Assembly (NCBI RefSeq): GCF_900100305.1
Contig: NZ_FNEY01000010.1
Span: 1-64,000 of the forward strand
DNA: 64,000 nt
Direction of reading: 5' to 3'
Source of the DNA: Paracidovorax citrulli
GTDB taxonomy: Bacteria; Pseudomonadota; Gammaproteobacteria; Burkholderiales; Burkholderiaceae_C
Shown here: positions 28,342-37,191 of the stretch, piece by piece
Layout: each line of letters begins with the position of its first letter
Numbering within the stretch: position 1 is the first letter of the stretch
Notes under the pieces: model-generated
Databases searched by the model: none
The model's input: the letters and a program-made list of their open reading frames with translations, nothing else
Told to the model about the DNA's origin: nothing
Position numbers and translations under genes: made by a program

Positions 28342-30351
28342 ATGTCCCTCCTGCCCCACCAGCTCGAACTTCTCTCCCCCGCCCGCGACGCCGACATCGG
28401 CATCGAGGCGGTCAACCATGGCGCGGACGCGGTCTATATCGGCGGACCGGCCTTCGGCGCGCGGGCCAGCGCGGGCAACGAACTGCGCGACCTGGAGCGG
28501 CTCATCCGCCATGCGCACCGCTTCCACAGCCGCATCTTCGTCACGCTCAACACCATCCTGCGCGACGACGAACTCGAAGGCGCCCGCCGCATGGCCTGGC
28601 AGGTGTACGAGGCCGGCGCCGACGCGCTCATCATCCAGGACATGGGCCTGCTGGAAATCGACCTGCCCCCCATCCAGCTGCACGCGAGCACACAGACGGA
28701 CATCCGCACGCCCGAGAAGGCTCGCTTCCTGCAGGACGCCGGGCTGTCGCAGATCGTGCTGGCGCGCGAGCTCACGGTGCAGGAGATCGCGGCCATCCGC
28801 GCTGCGACCGACCCGGAGCGCTGCACGATCGAGTTCTTCATCCACGGCGCACTCTGCGTGGCCTACAGCGGCCAGTGCTACATCAGCCACGCGCATACCG
28901 GCCGCAGCGCCAACCGCGGCGACTGCAGCCAGGCCTGCCGCCTGCCCTACCAGGTGACGGACGACGCCGGCCGCTTCATCGCGCACGACAAGCACGTGCT
29001 CTCGATGAAGGACAACAACCAGTCGGCCAACCTGCGCCCCCTCATCGACGCGGGGGTGCGCAGCTTCAAGATCGAAGGGCGGTACAAGGACATGGCCTAC
29101 GTGAAGAACGTCACGGCCCACTACCGCCGGCTGCTCGACGAGATCATCGAGGAGCGCGAGACCTCCGCCGCGCCCCTGGCCCGCTCTTCCAGCGGCCAGA
29201 CGCGCTTCACCTTCACGCCCGACCCGAACCAGAACTTCAACCGCGAGTTCACCGACTATTTCGTGAACGGCCGCAAGGAAGACATCGGCGCGTTCGACAC
29301 GCCCAAGAACCCCGGCCAGGCGATCGGCTGGGTCACGCAGGTGGGCCCGAACTGGGTCGAGCTGGAAACCCATGCGCCCGACACCGTGCTGCACAACGGC
29401 GACGGCTTGTGCTACTGGGACCTGCAGAAGGAACTCGTGGGCGTGGCGATCAACCGCGCCGAGGCGGCGCCCGGCAAGTCACGCAACCACTGGCGCGTGT
29501 TCCCGAAGGACCCGATGGAGGGTTTCAGGGACCTGCGCCGCGGCACCGAGATCAACCGCAACCGGGACATGGACTGGGTGCGCACGCTCGAGAAGAAATC
29601 CAGCGAGCGGCGCATCGGCCTGTGGGCGCATTTCACGGACACCGACGCCGGCTTCGCCCTCACGCTGACCGACGAGGACGGCTTCACCGGCACCGCCGAG
29701 GTGGCGCATGCGCACGAGCCGGCCACCGATGCGGGGCGCGCGGAAGCCGCCCTGCGCGAACAGCTCGGCCGCTTCGGCGCCACGATCTTCCACGCGCACG
29801 ACATCGCCGTCGCGATGCGGCAGCCGTGGTTCGTGCCCGCCTCCGTGCTGAACCCGCTGCGCCGCGATGCCGTGGCCGCCCTGGAGGCGGCGCGCACCGA
29901 GGGCCTGCGGCGCCTGCCCCGCGCGCAACCCGTGGAGCCGCCGGCGCCCTTCCCCGAGGACACCCTCACCTACCTGGCCAACGTGTTCAACCAGAAGGCG
30001 CATGACTTCTACATGAAGCACGGCGTGAAGGTGATCGACGCCGCCTACGAAAGCCAGGAAGAGGACGGCGAGGTGAGCCTGATGATCACCAAGCACTGCG
30101 TGCGCTTTTCCATGAGCCTGTGCCCCAAGCAGGCCAAGGGCGTGATCGGGGTCAAGGGCACCATCAAGGCCGAACCCCTGCACCTGATCAACGGCAAGGA
30201 AAAGCTCACGCTGCGCTTCGACTGCAAGCCCTGCGAGATGCACGTGGTGGGCCGGATCAAGAAATCGGTGCAGAACCAGCAGGCGCGCGAGGCGCAGGCG
30301 GTACCGATGCAGTTCTACCGCACGCGGCCCGTGCCCGGCGCGCCGCACTGA
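28342..30351 (+). CDS. rlhA: U32-family protein, RlhA-type 23S rRNA C2501 hydroxylase
   Basis: This 669-aa protein has the U32 core (ELLSPARDADIGIEAVNHGADAVYIGG; LHASTQTDI; IEGRYKDMAYVKNVTAHYR). A Cys set probably holds an Fe-S cluster (HGALCVAYSGQC and RGDCSQACRLPY, with two more Cys in DCKPCEM near the C terminus). The total length with the long C-terminal extension matches E. coli RlhA/YdcP (about 650 aa), which makes 5-hydroxycytidine in 23S rRNA, rather than TrhP/YegQ (about 450 aa). Family members use prephenate-linked hydroxylation. Monocistronic on plus, convergent with a small gene at 30379. Confidence 0.78.
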   Translation: MSLLPHQLELLSPARDADIGIEAVNHGADAVYIGGPAFGARASAGNELRDLERLIRHAHRFHSRIFVTLNTILRDDELEGARRMAWQVYEAGADALIIQDMGLLEIDLPPIQLHASTQTDIRTPEKARFLQDAGLSQIVLARELTVQEIAAIRAATDPERCTIEFFIHGALCVAYSGQCYISHAHTGRSANRGDCSQACRLPYQVTDDAGRFIAHDKHVLSMKDNNQSANLRPLIDAGVRSFKIEGRYKDMAYVKNVTAHYRRLLDEIIEERETSAAPLARSSSGQTRFTFTPDPNQNFNREFTDYFVNGRKEDIGAFDTPKNPGQAIGWVTQVGPNWVELETHAPDTVLHNGDGLCYWDLQKELVGVAINRAEAAPGKSRNHWRVFPKDPMEGFRDLRRGTEINRNRDMDWVRTLEKKSSERRIGLWAHFTDTDAGFALTLTDEDGFTGTAEVAHAHEPATDAGRAEAALREQLGRFGATIFHAHDIAVAMRQPWFVPASVLNPLRRDAVAALEAARTEGLRRLPRAQPVEPPAPFPEDTLTYLANVFNQKAHDFYMKHGVKVIDAAYESQEEDGEVSLMITKHCVRFSMSLCPKQAKGVIGVKGTIKAEPLHLINGKEKLTLRFDCKPCEMHVVGRIKKSVQNQQAREAQAVPMQFYRTRPVPGAPH

Positions 30352-30378
30352 AGCGGAGCGCGGCTCGCGCCGCGCGCG

Positions 30379-30594
30379 TCAGGTCCGCCGTACCGCTCCT
30401 GCAGCGGCGCTTTTCTCCGGTCCGCGTACCGGCCCCGATCCGGCGTTCTCCGGCAGGCACCCCTGCGCGGCCTCATGCTCATGCGCGCTCGGCGCCACGT
30501 TCGGTCCGTCGGGCAGCGCCTCGGGCGCCTGGGCGAGATCGCTCTTGCCGGGGCTGCCGGCAGCCGGCAGGGGTGCGGGAAAAAGAATGGCCAT
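30379..30594 (-). CDS. small orphan protein, 71 aa
   Basis: ATG at 30594 has a strong Shine-Dalgarno (GAAGGAG, 6 nt spacing), the main support for this being a gene. The product is Ala/Pro/Gly-rich with no membrane segment (MAILFPAPLPAAGSPGKSDL at the start, GPEKSAAAGAVRRT at the end) and looks disordered. It is divergent from the Gln-rich small protein at 30771, with 176 bp between them. No family recognised. Confidence 0.5.
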   Translation of the reverse strand: MAILFPAPLPAAGSPGKSDLAQAPEALPDGPNVAPSAHEHEAAQGCLPENAGSGPVRGPEKSAAAGAVRRT

Positions 30595-30770
30595 GTCGTG
30601 CTCCTTCAGGCAACCGGAGGGCACGGTGTGCGCCCTCCATGCCGACCACAGGGCAACCGCCGTGCCCGCTGGACCTTTTACGCACGGCAAGAGGGTGGGC
30701 ACGCGCGTTGCCAGTCCTCCAGGGCGGTGGCATCCCGCCGCCGCTCCACGCCACACCCCAGGAGGCCACC

Positions 30771-30926
30771 ATGGCACAGCAGCAGAATGAACCGCAACGC
30801 GACCAGCAGCCGAACGCGCAGCCGCAGGAAACCGAGCAGCAGCGCAACCAGCAGCAGCAGGAGCGCGAGCAGAACACCGGCGGCAGCCTGAACCAGGACC
30901 GCGGGACCCCGCAGGCCCGCCGCTGA
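30771..30926 (+). CDS. Gln/Asn-rich disordered microprotein, 51 aa
   Basis: ATG at 30771 follows a perfect CAGGAGG with 5-6 nt spacing. The 51 residues are about one third Gln with Asn, Glu and Arg and almost no hydrophobic residues (pieces QQQNEPQRDQQ, TEQQRNQQQQEREQ), ending SLNQDRGTPQARR. It is predicted fully disordered. The Gln run could form a low-complexity aggregate or mimic stress-related hydrophilins; function unknown. A run of 10 G (30952-30961) lies shortly downstream, next to the stop of the convergent peptidase gene. Confidence 0.65.
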   Translation: MAQQQNEPQRDQQPNAQPQETEQQRNQQQQEREQNTGGSLNQDRGTPQARR

Positions 30927-30961
30927 CCCGTCCAGCGCGTGCCGGCCCCACGGGGGGGGGG

Positions 30962-32947
30962 TCAGGGCGCGCGCTGCGGCCGCACCGGAGGCTCCGTCCA
31001 GCGCGCCAGCCACTCCACGATACGCCGCACCGCATCCTCGCGCACCGAAGGCGTCCCCGCCGAGGTGAACGCATGACCTTCGCCCGGATAGATCACCAGT
31101 TCGCACGGTGGATTCGCCCCGCGCTTGAGCGCGCAGAACAGCGCCTCGCTCTGCCCGACCGGGCAGCGCTCATCGTCTTCTCCCTGCAGGATGAGCGTGG
31201 GCGTGCGGGCCCGAGCCGCGCCGGGCAGCGTGGAGCGCTGCAGGTAGGCCTGCGGGACGCTCCAGGGCGTGCCTCCGAAATCGAAGGGGTCCGCGTAGTA
31301 GCCGCTGTCGGAGGTGCCATAGTGCCCGCGGGCGTCGGCGACCGGCGCCATCACGACCGCGGCGCGGAAGCGGTCCGTGTGGCCGATGGCCCAGGCGCTC
31401 AGGAAGCCGCCGTAAGATTTTCCGCAAACGGCAACTCTTTCATCCGCAAGGCCTTCGCGCTGCAGCGTCTCCAGCGCCGCGAGCACCTCGGGCAGGTCCC
31501 GCTCGCCCCAGCAGCCTCGCAGGCGTTCGGCGAAATCCCGGCCGTATCCGGCCGAGCCCGAGGGGTTGAGCGCCAGGATCGACCAGCCGCGGGACCACAG
31601 TACCGGCCAGTACGCGGTGGCCTGGTAGTCGAAAAGTGCATGGGACGCCGGACCGCCGTGCAGATCGACCAGCAGCGGCCCGGGGCCCGCGGCGCCGGCC
31701 GGGCGCAGCAGCCAGCCATCGATGGCATGCGTTCCGCCTTCGCCGTCGGGAACGGTGAAGCATCGCCGCTCGACGGTCGCGCCAGGGTGGCCCCTGCACC
31801 ATGCCGCGTTGAACGCAGTGACCGTGTGTGCGCCGCTTCCGTCCCGGCCGCACGCCTGGATTTCCATGGGCTCCGACGGCGTGTGGGCGACGAACGCCAG
31901 GCGCGAGCGCGTATGGGCCAGCGCCAGCCGCTGGCGGTCGTCCTCCACGATCACGCGGACCTCGCCGCCCGGCACCGCGATCGAAGCGACTGCATGCACT
32001 CCCCGACGCATCAAAAGGGCCAGCACCCGCCCCGGGTCACCGTCCACGAAACGAACGCTGGAGGTTTCGGTCCCGATCTCGATCGAAGGATCACCCAGCG
32101 GCTCGACACGGCCGCCTTCGGCATCGCACTGCCACAGCCGCACCAGGGCGTCGCCTTCGTCCCGCGACCCGGAGACGACGATGGTGCGCCCGTCCGGCGA
32201 CCACACGGGCGACAGCACCTGGGCCAGGCCGTCCGTCAGCTGGCGCGCGTCACCGCCGTCGGCCCGCAGCGTCCAGAGGTCGGTGCGGTGCCCTTCGGTA
32301 TCGCTGTCGCGCGTGCGGACCATCGCGATCGTGCGGCCGTCGGGCGACCACGCAGCGGCGCGCACGTTGAATGCGCCATCGGTCAGGCGCCTGCACTGGC
32401 CGTCGGAGACGCGCAGCACGAACAGGTGGGTCTCCTGGCCCAGCACATAACCCAGCCCGTCCGACTTGTAGGGCAGGCGCCAGACGATCCGCGGGCCACC
32501 CGTGCGCGGGGGTGGCGCGTCCGGGCCCGGGCGGCGGCCCCGCAGTTCGGGATCGACCGCCACGGTACACAGCACCGCGAGGCTGCAGCCGTCGGGCGAC
32601 CACTCGGCCGAGAGCGCGGTACCGTCCAGGGCACCGACCTGGCGGGCTTCGCCGCCATGGCGCGCGATCACGAACACCTGGCTGCTGCCGGTACGCATCG
32701 AGATGAAGGCCACCTGCTTGCCATCGGGGGACCAGCGGGGATTGTTGTCCGTGGAGGTGCCGCCCGTCAGGGGCCACGGCGCCCCTCCTTCCAGCGGCAC
32801 GCACCACAGGGAACTCTCGGAGCGGTCGGCGGCGCGATTGACGCGCTCCACGGTACAGACCAGCAGTTCCTCGGTGGGCGAGCCCTGCACCCCGGCGATC
32901 GAGTGGTGGCCCGCGATATCCTCCGCCGTCCACGGCGCGGCGCTCAC
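30962..32947 (-). CDS. S9-family prolyl oligopeptidase / acylaminoacyl peptidase
   Basis: This 661-aa protein starts at GTG 32947 with a very strong AGGAGGGAGG. The N-terminal beta-propeller has repeated WSPDG motifs (PRWSPDGKQVAF, AEWSPDGCSLAV, AAWSPDGRTIAM, PVWSPDGRTIVV). The C-terminal alpha/beta hydrolase has nucleophile Ser511 in GKSYGG, Asp near 591 in LQGEDDERCPV and His625 in GEGHAF. DLHGGP supplies the oxyanion hole. No signal peptide, so cytosolic. It should cleave short peptides or N-acylated amino acids. Divergent from metY across 263 bp. Confidence 0.9.
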   Translation of the reverse strand: MSAAPWTAEDIAGHHSIAGVQGSPTEELLVCTVERVNRAADRSESSLWCVPLEGGAPWPLTGGTSTDNNPRWSPDGKQVAFISMRTGSSQVFVIARHGGEARQVGALDGTALSAEWSPDGCSLAVLCTVAVDPELRGRRPGPDAPPPRTGGPRIVWRLPYKSDGLGYVLGQETHLFVLRVSDGQCRRLTDGAFNVRAAAWSPDGRTIAMVRTRDSDTEGHRTDLWTLRADGGDARQLTDGLAQVLSPVWSPDGRTIVVSGSRDEGDALVRLWQCDAEGGRVEPLGDPSIEIGTETSSVRFVDGDPGRVLALLMRRGVHAVASIAVPGGEVRVIVEDDRQRLALAHTRSRLAFVAHTPSEPMEIQACGRDGSGAHTVTAFNAAWCRGHPGATVERRCFTVPDGEGGTHAIDGWLLRPAGAAGPGPLLVDLHGGPASHALFDYQATAYWPVLWSRGWSILALNPSGSAGYGRDFAERLRGCWGERDLPEVLAALETLQREGLADERVAVCGKSYGGFLSAWAIGHTDRFRAAVVMAPVADARGHYGTSDSGYYADPFDFGGTPWSVPQAYLQRSTLPGAARARTPTLILQGEDDERCPVGQSEALFCALKRGANPPCELVIYPGEGHAFTSAGTPSVREDAVRRIVEWLARWTEPPVRPQRAP

Positions 32948-33210
32948 GCCCCTCCCTCCTGCGACCTGCGGCAGCCTGACGGCGGTTCGGTGGCCATGGC
33001 GGCCCGGCGTGGCAGCGAAACGATAGTGTGATGGTGGATCATGGGCAATGGATGCAGGTGGTTGTCGGGGCTCCTGCGGCAAACCGCGTGCCGGATGAGG
33101 CATAAGCACATAGCGATCGGTTCGTTCCGCGTGGCGGTGCGACCCGACACAATGGGCCGCACGCACCGGGCGATGCCGGCGCGCCACTGCTTCCGAGGAG
33201 ACAGCCCAGC

Positions 33211-34497
33211 ATGAAGATCGAGACCCTCGCCGTCCACGCCGGACAGGCACCCGACCCCACCACCCGCGCCGTGGCGGTGCCCATCTACCAGACGGCGGCC
33301 TACGCCTTCGACAGCGCCCGGCACGGCGCGGACCTGTTCGACCTGAAGGTGCCGGGCAACATCTACACCCGCATCATGAATCCCACCAACGACGTGCTCG
33401 AAAAGCGCGTCGCGGCGCTCGAAGGCGGCATCGCCGCGCTGGCGCTGGCCTCGGGCATGGCGGCCATCACCTACGCGATCCAGACGATCGCCGAGGCCGG
33501 CGACAACATCGTCTCGGCCAGCACGCTCTATGGCGGCACCTACAACCTGTTCGCGCACACGCTGCCGCGCCAGGGCATCATCACCCGCTTCGCGGACCCG
33601 CGCGACCCGGCCAGCTTCGCGCGGCACATCGACGGCCGCACCAAGGCCGTGTTCGTCGAATCCATCGGCAACCCGCTGGGCAACGTGACCGACATCGCCG
33701 CGCTGGCACGGGTGGCCCATGACCACGGCGTGCCGCTGATCGTGGACAACACCGTGCCCAGCCCCTACCTGCTGCGGCCCATCGAGCACGGAGCGGACAT
33801 CGTCGTCCACTCGCTCACCAAGTACCTGGGCGGCCATGGCAACAGCATCGGCGGCGCCATCGTGGACAGCGGCAAATTCCCTTGGGGCGAGCACAAGGAG
33901 CGTTTCGCCTGCCTCAACACCCCCGACCCCAGCTACCACGGCGTGGTGTACACCGAAGCCCTGGGCGAGGCGGCCTTCATCGGCCGCGCGCGCGTCGTCC
34001 CGCTGCGCAACACCGGCGCCACGCTCTCCCCGCACAACGCCTTCCTGATCCTGCAGGGCATCGAAACCCTGGCCCTGCGCATGGACCGCATCTGCGACAA
34101 CACCCTGGCTGTCGCGCAGTACCTGCAGCAGCACCCCAAGGTGGCACAGGTGCGTTATGCCGCCCTGCCCGGCCACCCCGACCATGCGATCACGCAGCGC
34201 CTGCTCGGCGGCAGGGCCTCCGGCATCCTCTCCTTCGAGCTGCGGTCCTCGCAGGGCGAGGATCCCCGGGCGGCCGGCGCGCGCTTCCTCGATGCCTTGC
34301 AGCTCTTCACGCGGCTCGTGAACATCGGCGACGCGCGCTCGCTGGCCACGCACCCCGCTTCCACCACCCACCGCCAGTTGGGGCCGGAAGAACTGCAGCA
34401 GGCCGGCGTGGCCGAGGGCATGGTGCGCCTGTCGGTGGGCATCGAGCACATCGACGACCTCACCGCCGACCTCGCCCAGGCACTGGACGCCGTGTGA
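33211..34497 (+). CDS. metY: O-acetylhomoserine sulfhydrylase (aminocarboxypropyltransferase)
   Basis: This 428-aa PLP enzyme makes homocysteine from O-acetylhomoserine and sulfide (direct sulfhydrylation). Motifs: [20 protein letters not shown] at the N terminus, [23 protein letters not shown], the PLP Lys in [16 protein letters not shown], and [20 protein letters not shown] near the C terminus. It starts shortly after GGAGACAGCCC. The length and N-terminal pattern separate it from cystathionine gamma-synthase (about 380 aa). Convergent with egtB with 16 bp between stops. Confidence 0.95.
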   Translation: MKIETLAVHAGQAPDPTTRAVAVPIYQTAAYAFDSARHGADLFDLKVPGNIYTRIMNPTNDVLEKRVAALEGGIAALALASGMAAITYAIQTIAEAGDNIVSASTLYGGTYNLFAHTLPRQGIITRFADPRDPASFARHIDGRTKAVFVESIGNPLGNVTDIAALARVAHDHGVPLIVDNTVPSPYLLRPIEHGADIVVHSLTKYLGGHGNSIGGAIVDSGKFPWGEHKERFACLNTPDPSYHGVVYTEALGEAAFIGRARVVPLRNTGATLSPHNAFLILQGIETLALRMDRICDNTLAVAQYLQQHPKVAQVRYAALPGHPDHAITQRLLGGRASGILSFELRSSQGEDPRAAGARFLDALQLFTRLVNIGDARSLATHPASTTHRQLGPEELQQAGVAEGMVRLSVGIEHIDDLTADLAQALDAV

Positions 34498-34513
34498 CGC
34501 GATGCCGCGCGGA

Positions 34514-35926
34514 TCAGGCGCTCTCCAGGTCGCGCGCGAGGCGCAGGCCGGAGAACTGCCACCGCGCGGTGGCCGGGAAGAAATTCCGGTAGCTGGCGCG
34601 GACATGGCCCGGCGGCGTCGCGCAGGACCCTCCCCGGAGCACGTACTGGTTCACCATGAACTTGCCGTTGTATTCGCCCACGGCGCCGTCCGCCACGCGA
34701 AAGCCCGGATAGGCCGCGTAGCTGGACTGCGTCCATTCCCAGACGTCGCCGAACAACTGCTCCAGCGGCGGCTGCCCGTCCGGGCCCGGCCGGGCCGTGC
34801 CGGGTGCAGCGCGGGGATGCAGGACGCCGCTGTCGGCGAAATGCCCTTCCGAGGCCGGCATGCCCGATGCCGCCGCGGCGGCCTCCCATTCCGCCTCGGT
34901 GGGCAGGCGGGCGCCGGCCCAGCGCGCGTACGCATCCGCTTCGTAGTAGGACAGATGCACGGCAGGAGCCGCCAGCTTGAGCGGCCGGGGACCGGCCAGC
35001 GTGAATTCGTGCCAGCCGGCATCGCCGCCGCCCGCGCCCTCTTCCACCGGGCCCCGGCGCCAGTAAAGGGGGTGCCCGATCTTCATGGCCTGGATCCAGT
35101 CCCAGCCCTCCGCCAGCCAGAGCGAGGCGTCGCGGTAGCCGCCGGCCTCGACGAAGGCCAGGTACTCGCCCGTGCTGACCGGCCTGCAGGCCAGCGCATA
35201 GGGCTGCAGGTACACGCGGTGCCGGGGCGATTCGTTGTCGAAGGCGAAACCGGCGCCCTCGGCCCGCGCGTCGTGGCCGATCTCCGCGACGCCGCCCGGG
35301 AACCGCAGCCACCGCAGGGTGGATGCCCCGGAAGGTTCGGCCTGCCGCTCCCGCGGCCCCGCCGGCGCGCCGCCAGCGCTCTGCAGCCGGTAGGCCGGCC
35401 ACAGCGGGCTGCACGACAGCAGGTGCTTCACGTCGGTGAGGATCAGTTCCTGGTGCTGTTGCTCGTGCTGCAGCCCGAGTTCCACCAGGGCCTCCAGGTC
35501 CGGGTCGGGGTCGCCCTGCAGGCCGGCCATGAGCCGCTCCATGCGGGCATCGACGTCCTGCCGGTACTCCAGCACCTGCGCCATCGCCGGGCGGGTGAGC
35601 AGCCCGCGCTGCGGCCGCGGATGCTTGTCTCCGACGCCGTTGTAGTAGGAATTGAACAGCACGCGGAACGCGGGGTGGAACGGGGCGAAACCGCGCTCGC
35701 GCGGCTCGAGCACGAAAGTCTCGAAGAACCACGTGGTGTGCGCGAGATGCCATTTGACGGGGCTCGCGTCGGGCATGGACTGCGCACAGCAGTCTTCGTC
35801 GGACAGCGGCAGGGCCAGCGCCAGCGAGGCCCTGCGCACTTCGGCATAGCGCTCCTGCAATGCTGCCGCTGCGGTGGGCGTACCGCCCGGCGCCATCCGG
35901 CGCACCAGGCTCAGGGGAGGGGTCAT
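34514..35926 (-). CDS. egtB: ergothioneine biosynthesis sulfoxide synthase EgtB
   Basis: This 470-aa iron enzyme couples trimethylhistidine (hercynine) with a thiol donor. The N-terminal DinB-like part carries the iron His set: the His of WHLAHTTWFFE and the HxxxHxE-type EQQHQEL. The C-terminal formylglycine-generating-enzyme-like lectin fold shows LPTEAEWEAAAAAS, FGDVWEWTQSSY and YVLRGGSCATPP. It follows egtD by 18 bp on the same strand, so they form an operon. No egtA/egtC/egtE was found here, so the thiol donor (Cys or gamma-Glu-Cys) and the lyase are not shown. Confidence 0.92.
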   Translation of the reverse strand: MTPPLSLVRRMAPGGTPTAAAALQERYAEVRRASLALALPLSDEDCCAQSMPDASPVKWHLAHTTWFFETFVLEPRERGFAPFHPAFRVLFNSYYNGVGDKHPRPQRGLLTRPAMAQVLEYRQDVDARMERLMAGLQGDPDPDLEALVELGLQHEQQHQELILTDVKHLLSCSPLWPAYRLQSAGGAPAGPRERQAEPSGASTLRWLRFPGGVAEIGHDARAEGAGFAFDNESPRHRVYLQPYALACRPVSTGEYLAFVEAGGYRDASLWLAEGWDWIQAMKIGHPLYWRRGPVEEGAGGGDAGWHEFTLAGPRPLKLAAPAVHLSYYEADAYARWAGARLPTEAEWEAAAAASGMPASEGHFADSGVLHPRAAPGTARPGPDGQPPLEQLFGDVWEWTQSSYAAYPGFRVADGAVGEYNGKFMVNQYVLRGGSCATPPGHVRASYRNFFPATARWQFSGLRLARDLESA

Positions 35927-35944
35927 GGCAGGGGTCTCCGGGGA

Positions 35945-36883
35945 TCAGGGCCGCGCGTAGGCCACGGCGAACCAGCCGCGCTCGTCGGTCCAGACCCGCG
36001 CGCGCGAGAAACCCGCCCGCGCCAGCAGGGCCTGGAAGGCCGGCAGCGTGTACTTGTAGCTGTTTTCGGTGTGGATGCGCTCGCCGGGCGCGAAGACGCG
36101 GCCGCCGCCGGGCCAGCGCACATGGGCGCCACGGGACGTCTCCAGGTGCATCTCGATGCGCGACAGCCGCCGGTCGAAAAAGGCGCGGTGCTCCCAGTCC
36201 TGCGCCACGAAATCGCTGCCGATGAGCCGGTTCACGTGTTCCAGCGCATTGCGGTTGAACGCGGCCGTCACGCCCGCCGCATCGTCGTACGCGGCCTCGA
36301 GCACGGCCACGTCCTTGGGCAGGTCGAATCCGATGAGCACGCCGCCGTCGCGGTCCACCAGGCCGCGCATGCGCGAGAGCAGCGCCAGCGCCTGGGGCGG
36401 ATCGAAGTTGCCGATGGAGGAGCCCGGGTAGAACACCAGCCGCCCGGCGCGGGGAACGTCCTGCGGCAGCATCACGGGCCGCGTGAGGTCGCCCGCCACG
36501 GCCTGCGCCTGCAGCCAGGGAAGAGCCTCCTGCAGCCGTGCCACCGCTCCACGCAGGAAATCCGCGGAAATATCCACGCCCACGAAGCGCTGCGGCCGCA
36601 GCAGGCGGCACAGCGGCTGCACCTTTTCGCAATTGCCGGCGCCTAGCTCGATCACCGTCTCGACCGCGCCCACCGCCTCGGCGATGTCCTCGCCATGGCG
36701 CGCCATCACGGCCTGCTCGGTGCGGGTGGGGTAATACTCGGGCAGCCGGGTGATTTCCTCGAACAGCTCCGATCCCCGCTCATCGTAGAAATACTTCGGG
36801 GAAATGCTGGCCGGGTGCCGCAGCAACCCGGGAACGATGTCGGAATGGGCGGATTCGGACCGCTGGAGGGCATGGGCATTCAT
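35945..36883 (-). CDS. egtD: L-histidine N-alpha-methyltransferase EgtD
   Basis: This 312-aa SAM enzyme trimethylates histidine to hercynine, the first ergothioneine step. Motifs: PKYFYDERGSELFEEIT, LPEYYPTRTE, VIELGAGNCEKV (SAM loop), FYPGSSIGNFDP and ENSYKYTLPAF. Length and motif order match EgtD. ATG at 36883 is chosen because the conserved body begins about 30 residues later; the ribosome site is weak (AGAGAT). It is transcribed first, before egtB. Confidence 0.93.
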   Translation of the reverse strand: MNAHALQRSESAHSDIVPGLLRHPASISPKYFYDERGSELFEEITRLPEYYPTRTEQAVMARHGEDIAEAVGAVETVIELGAGNCEKVQPLCRLLRPQRFVGVDISADFLRGAVARLQEALPWLQAQAVAGDLTRPVMLPQDVPRAGRLVFYPGSSIGNFDPPQALALLSRMRGLVDRDGGVLIGFDLPKDVAVLEAAYDDAAGVTAAFNRNALEHVNRLIGSDFVAQDWEHRAFFDRRLSRIEMHLETSRGAHVRWPGGGRVFAPGERIHTENSYKYTLPAFQALLARAGFSRARVWTDERGWFAVAYARP

Positions 36884-37191
36884 CGGGATCTCTTTTCCTG
36901 AAGGGGAAAGGGCCACCAGCGCCGCAGGGCGACCGGCGGAGTTCACAAGGCCATGCCGGGCGGCGGCTGCGGCGCCTGGGCGCGATGGCCGGTGCCCAGC
37001 ATTGCAGAGAGCTTCCGCCGGGCTTGTAGGACGCCTGCCCATCGTTCAGGACGGGCACCAGATGCCCCGCACCAGCGCGACGGGTACTGCCGCGCCCTAG
37101 AATGCGGCCGCAGCGGCGACCCCGCCCAAGCCATATCCGCCGCATGCACGGCAGTTCCCTCTCCTCATCGCCCGACGCTCGCCGCCATCGC
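36884..37191. other. 308-bp intergenic region between egtD and the DUF457-like gene
   Basis: Divergent spacer. A TAGAAT hexamer at 37098-37103 could be the -10 for the plus-strand gene. No hairpin, repeat or small gene with a convincing ribosome site was seen. In-frame extension of the plus-strand gene back to 37102 is possible but less likely than a start at 37192. Confidence 0.5.
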
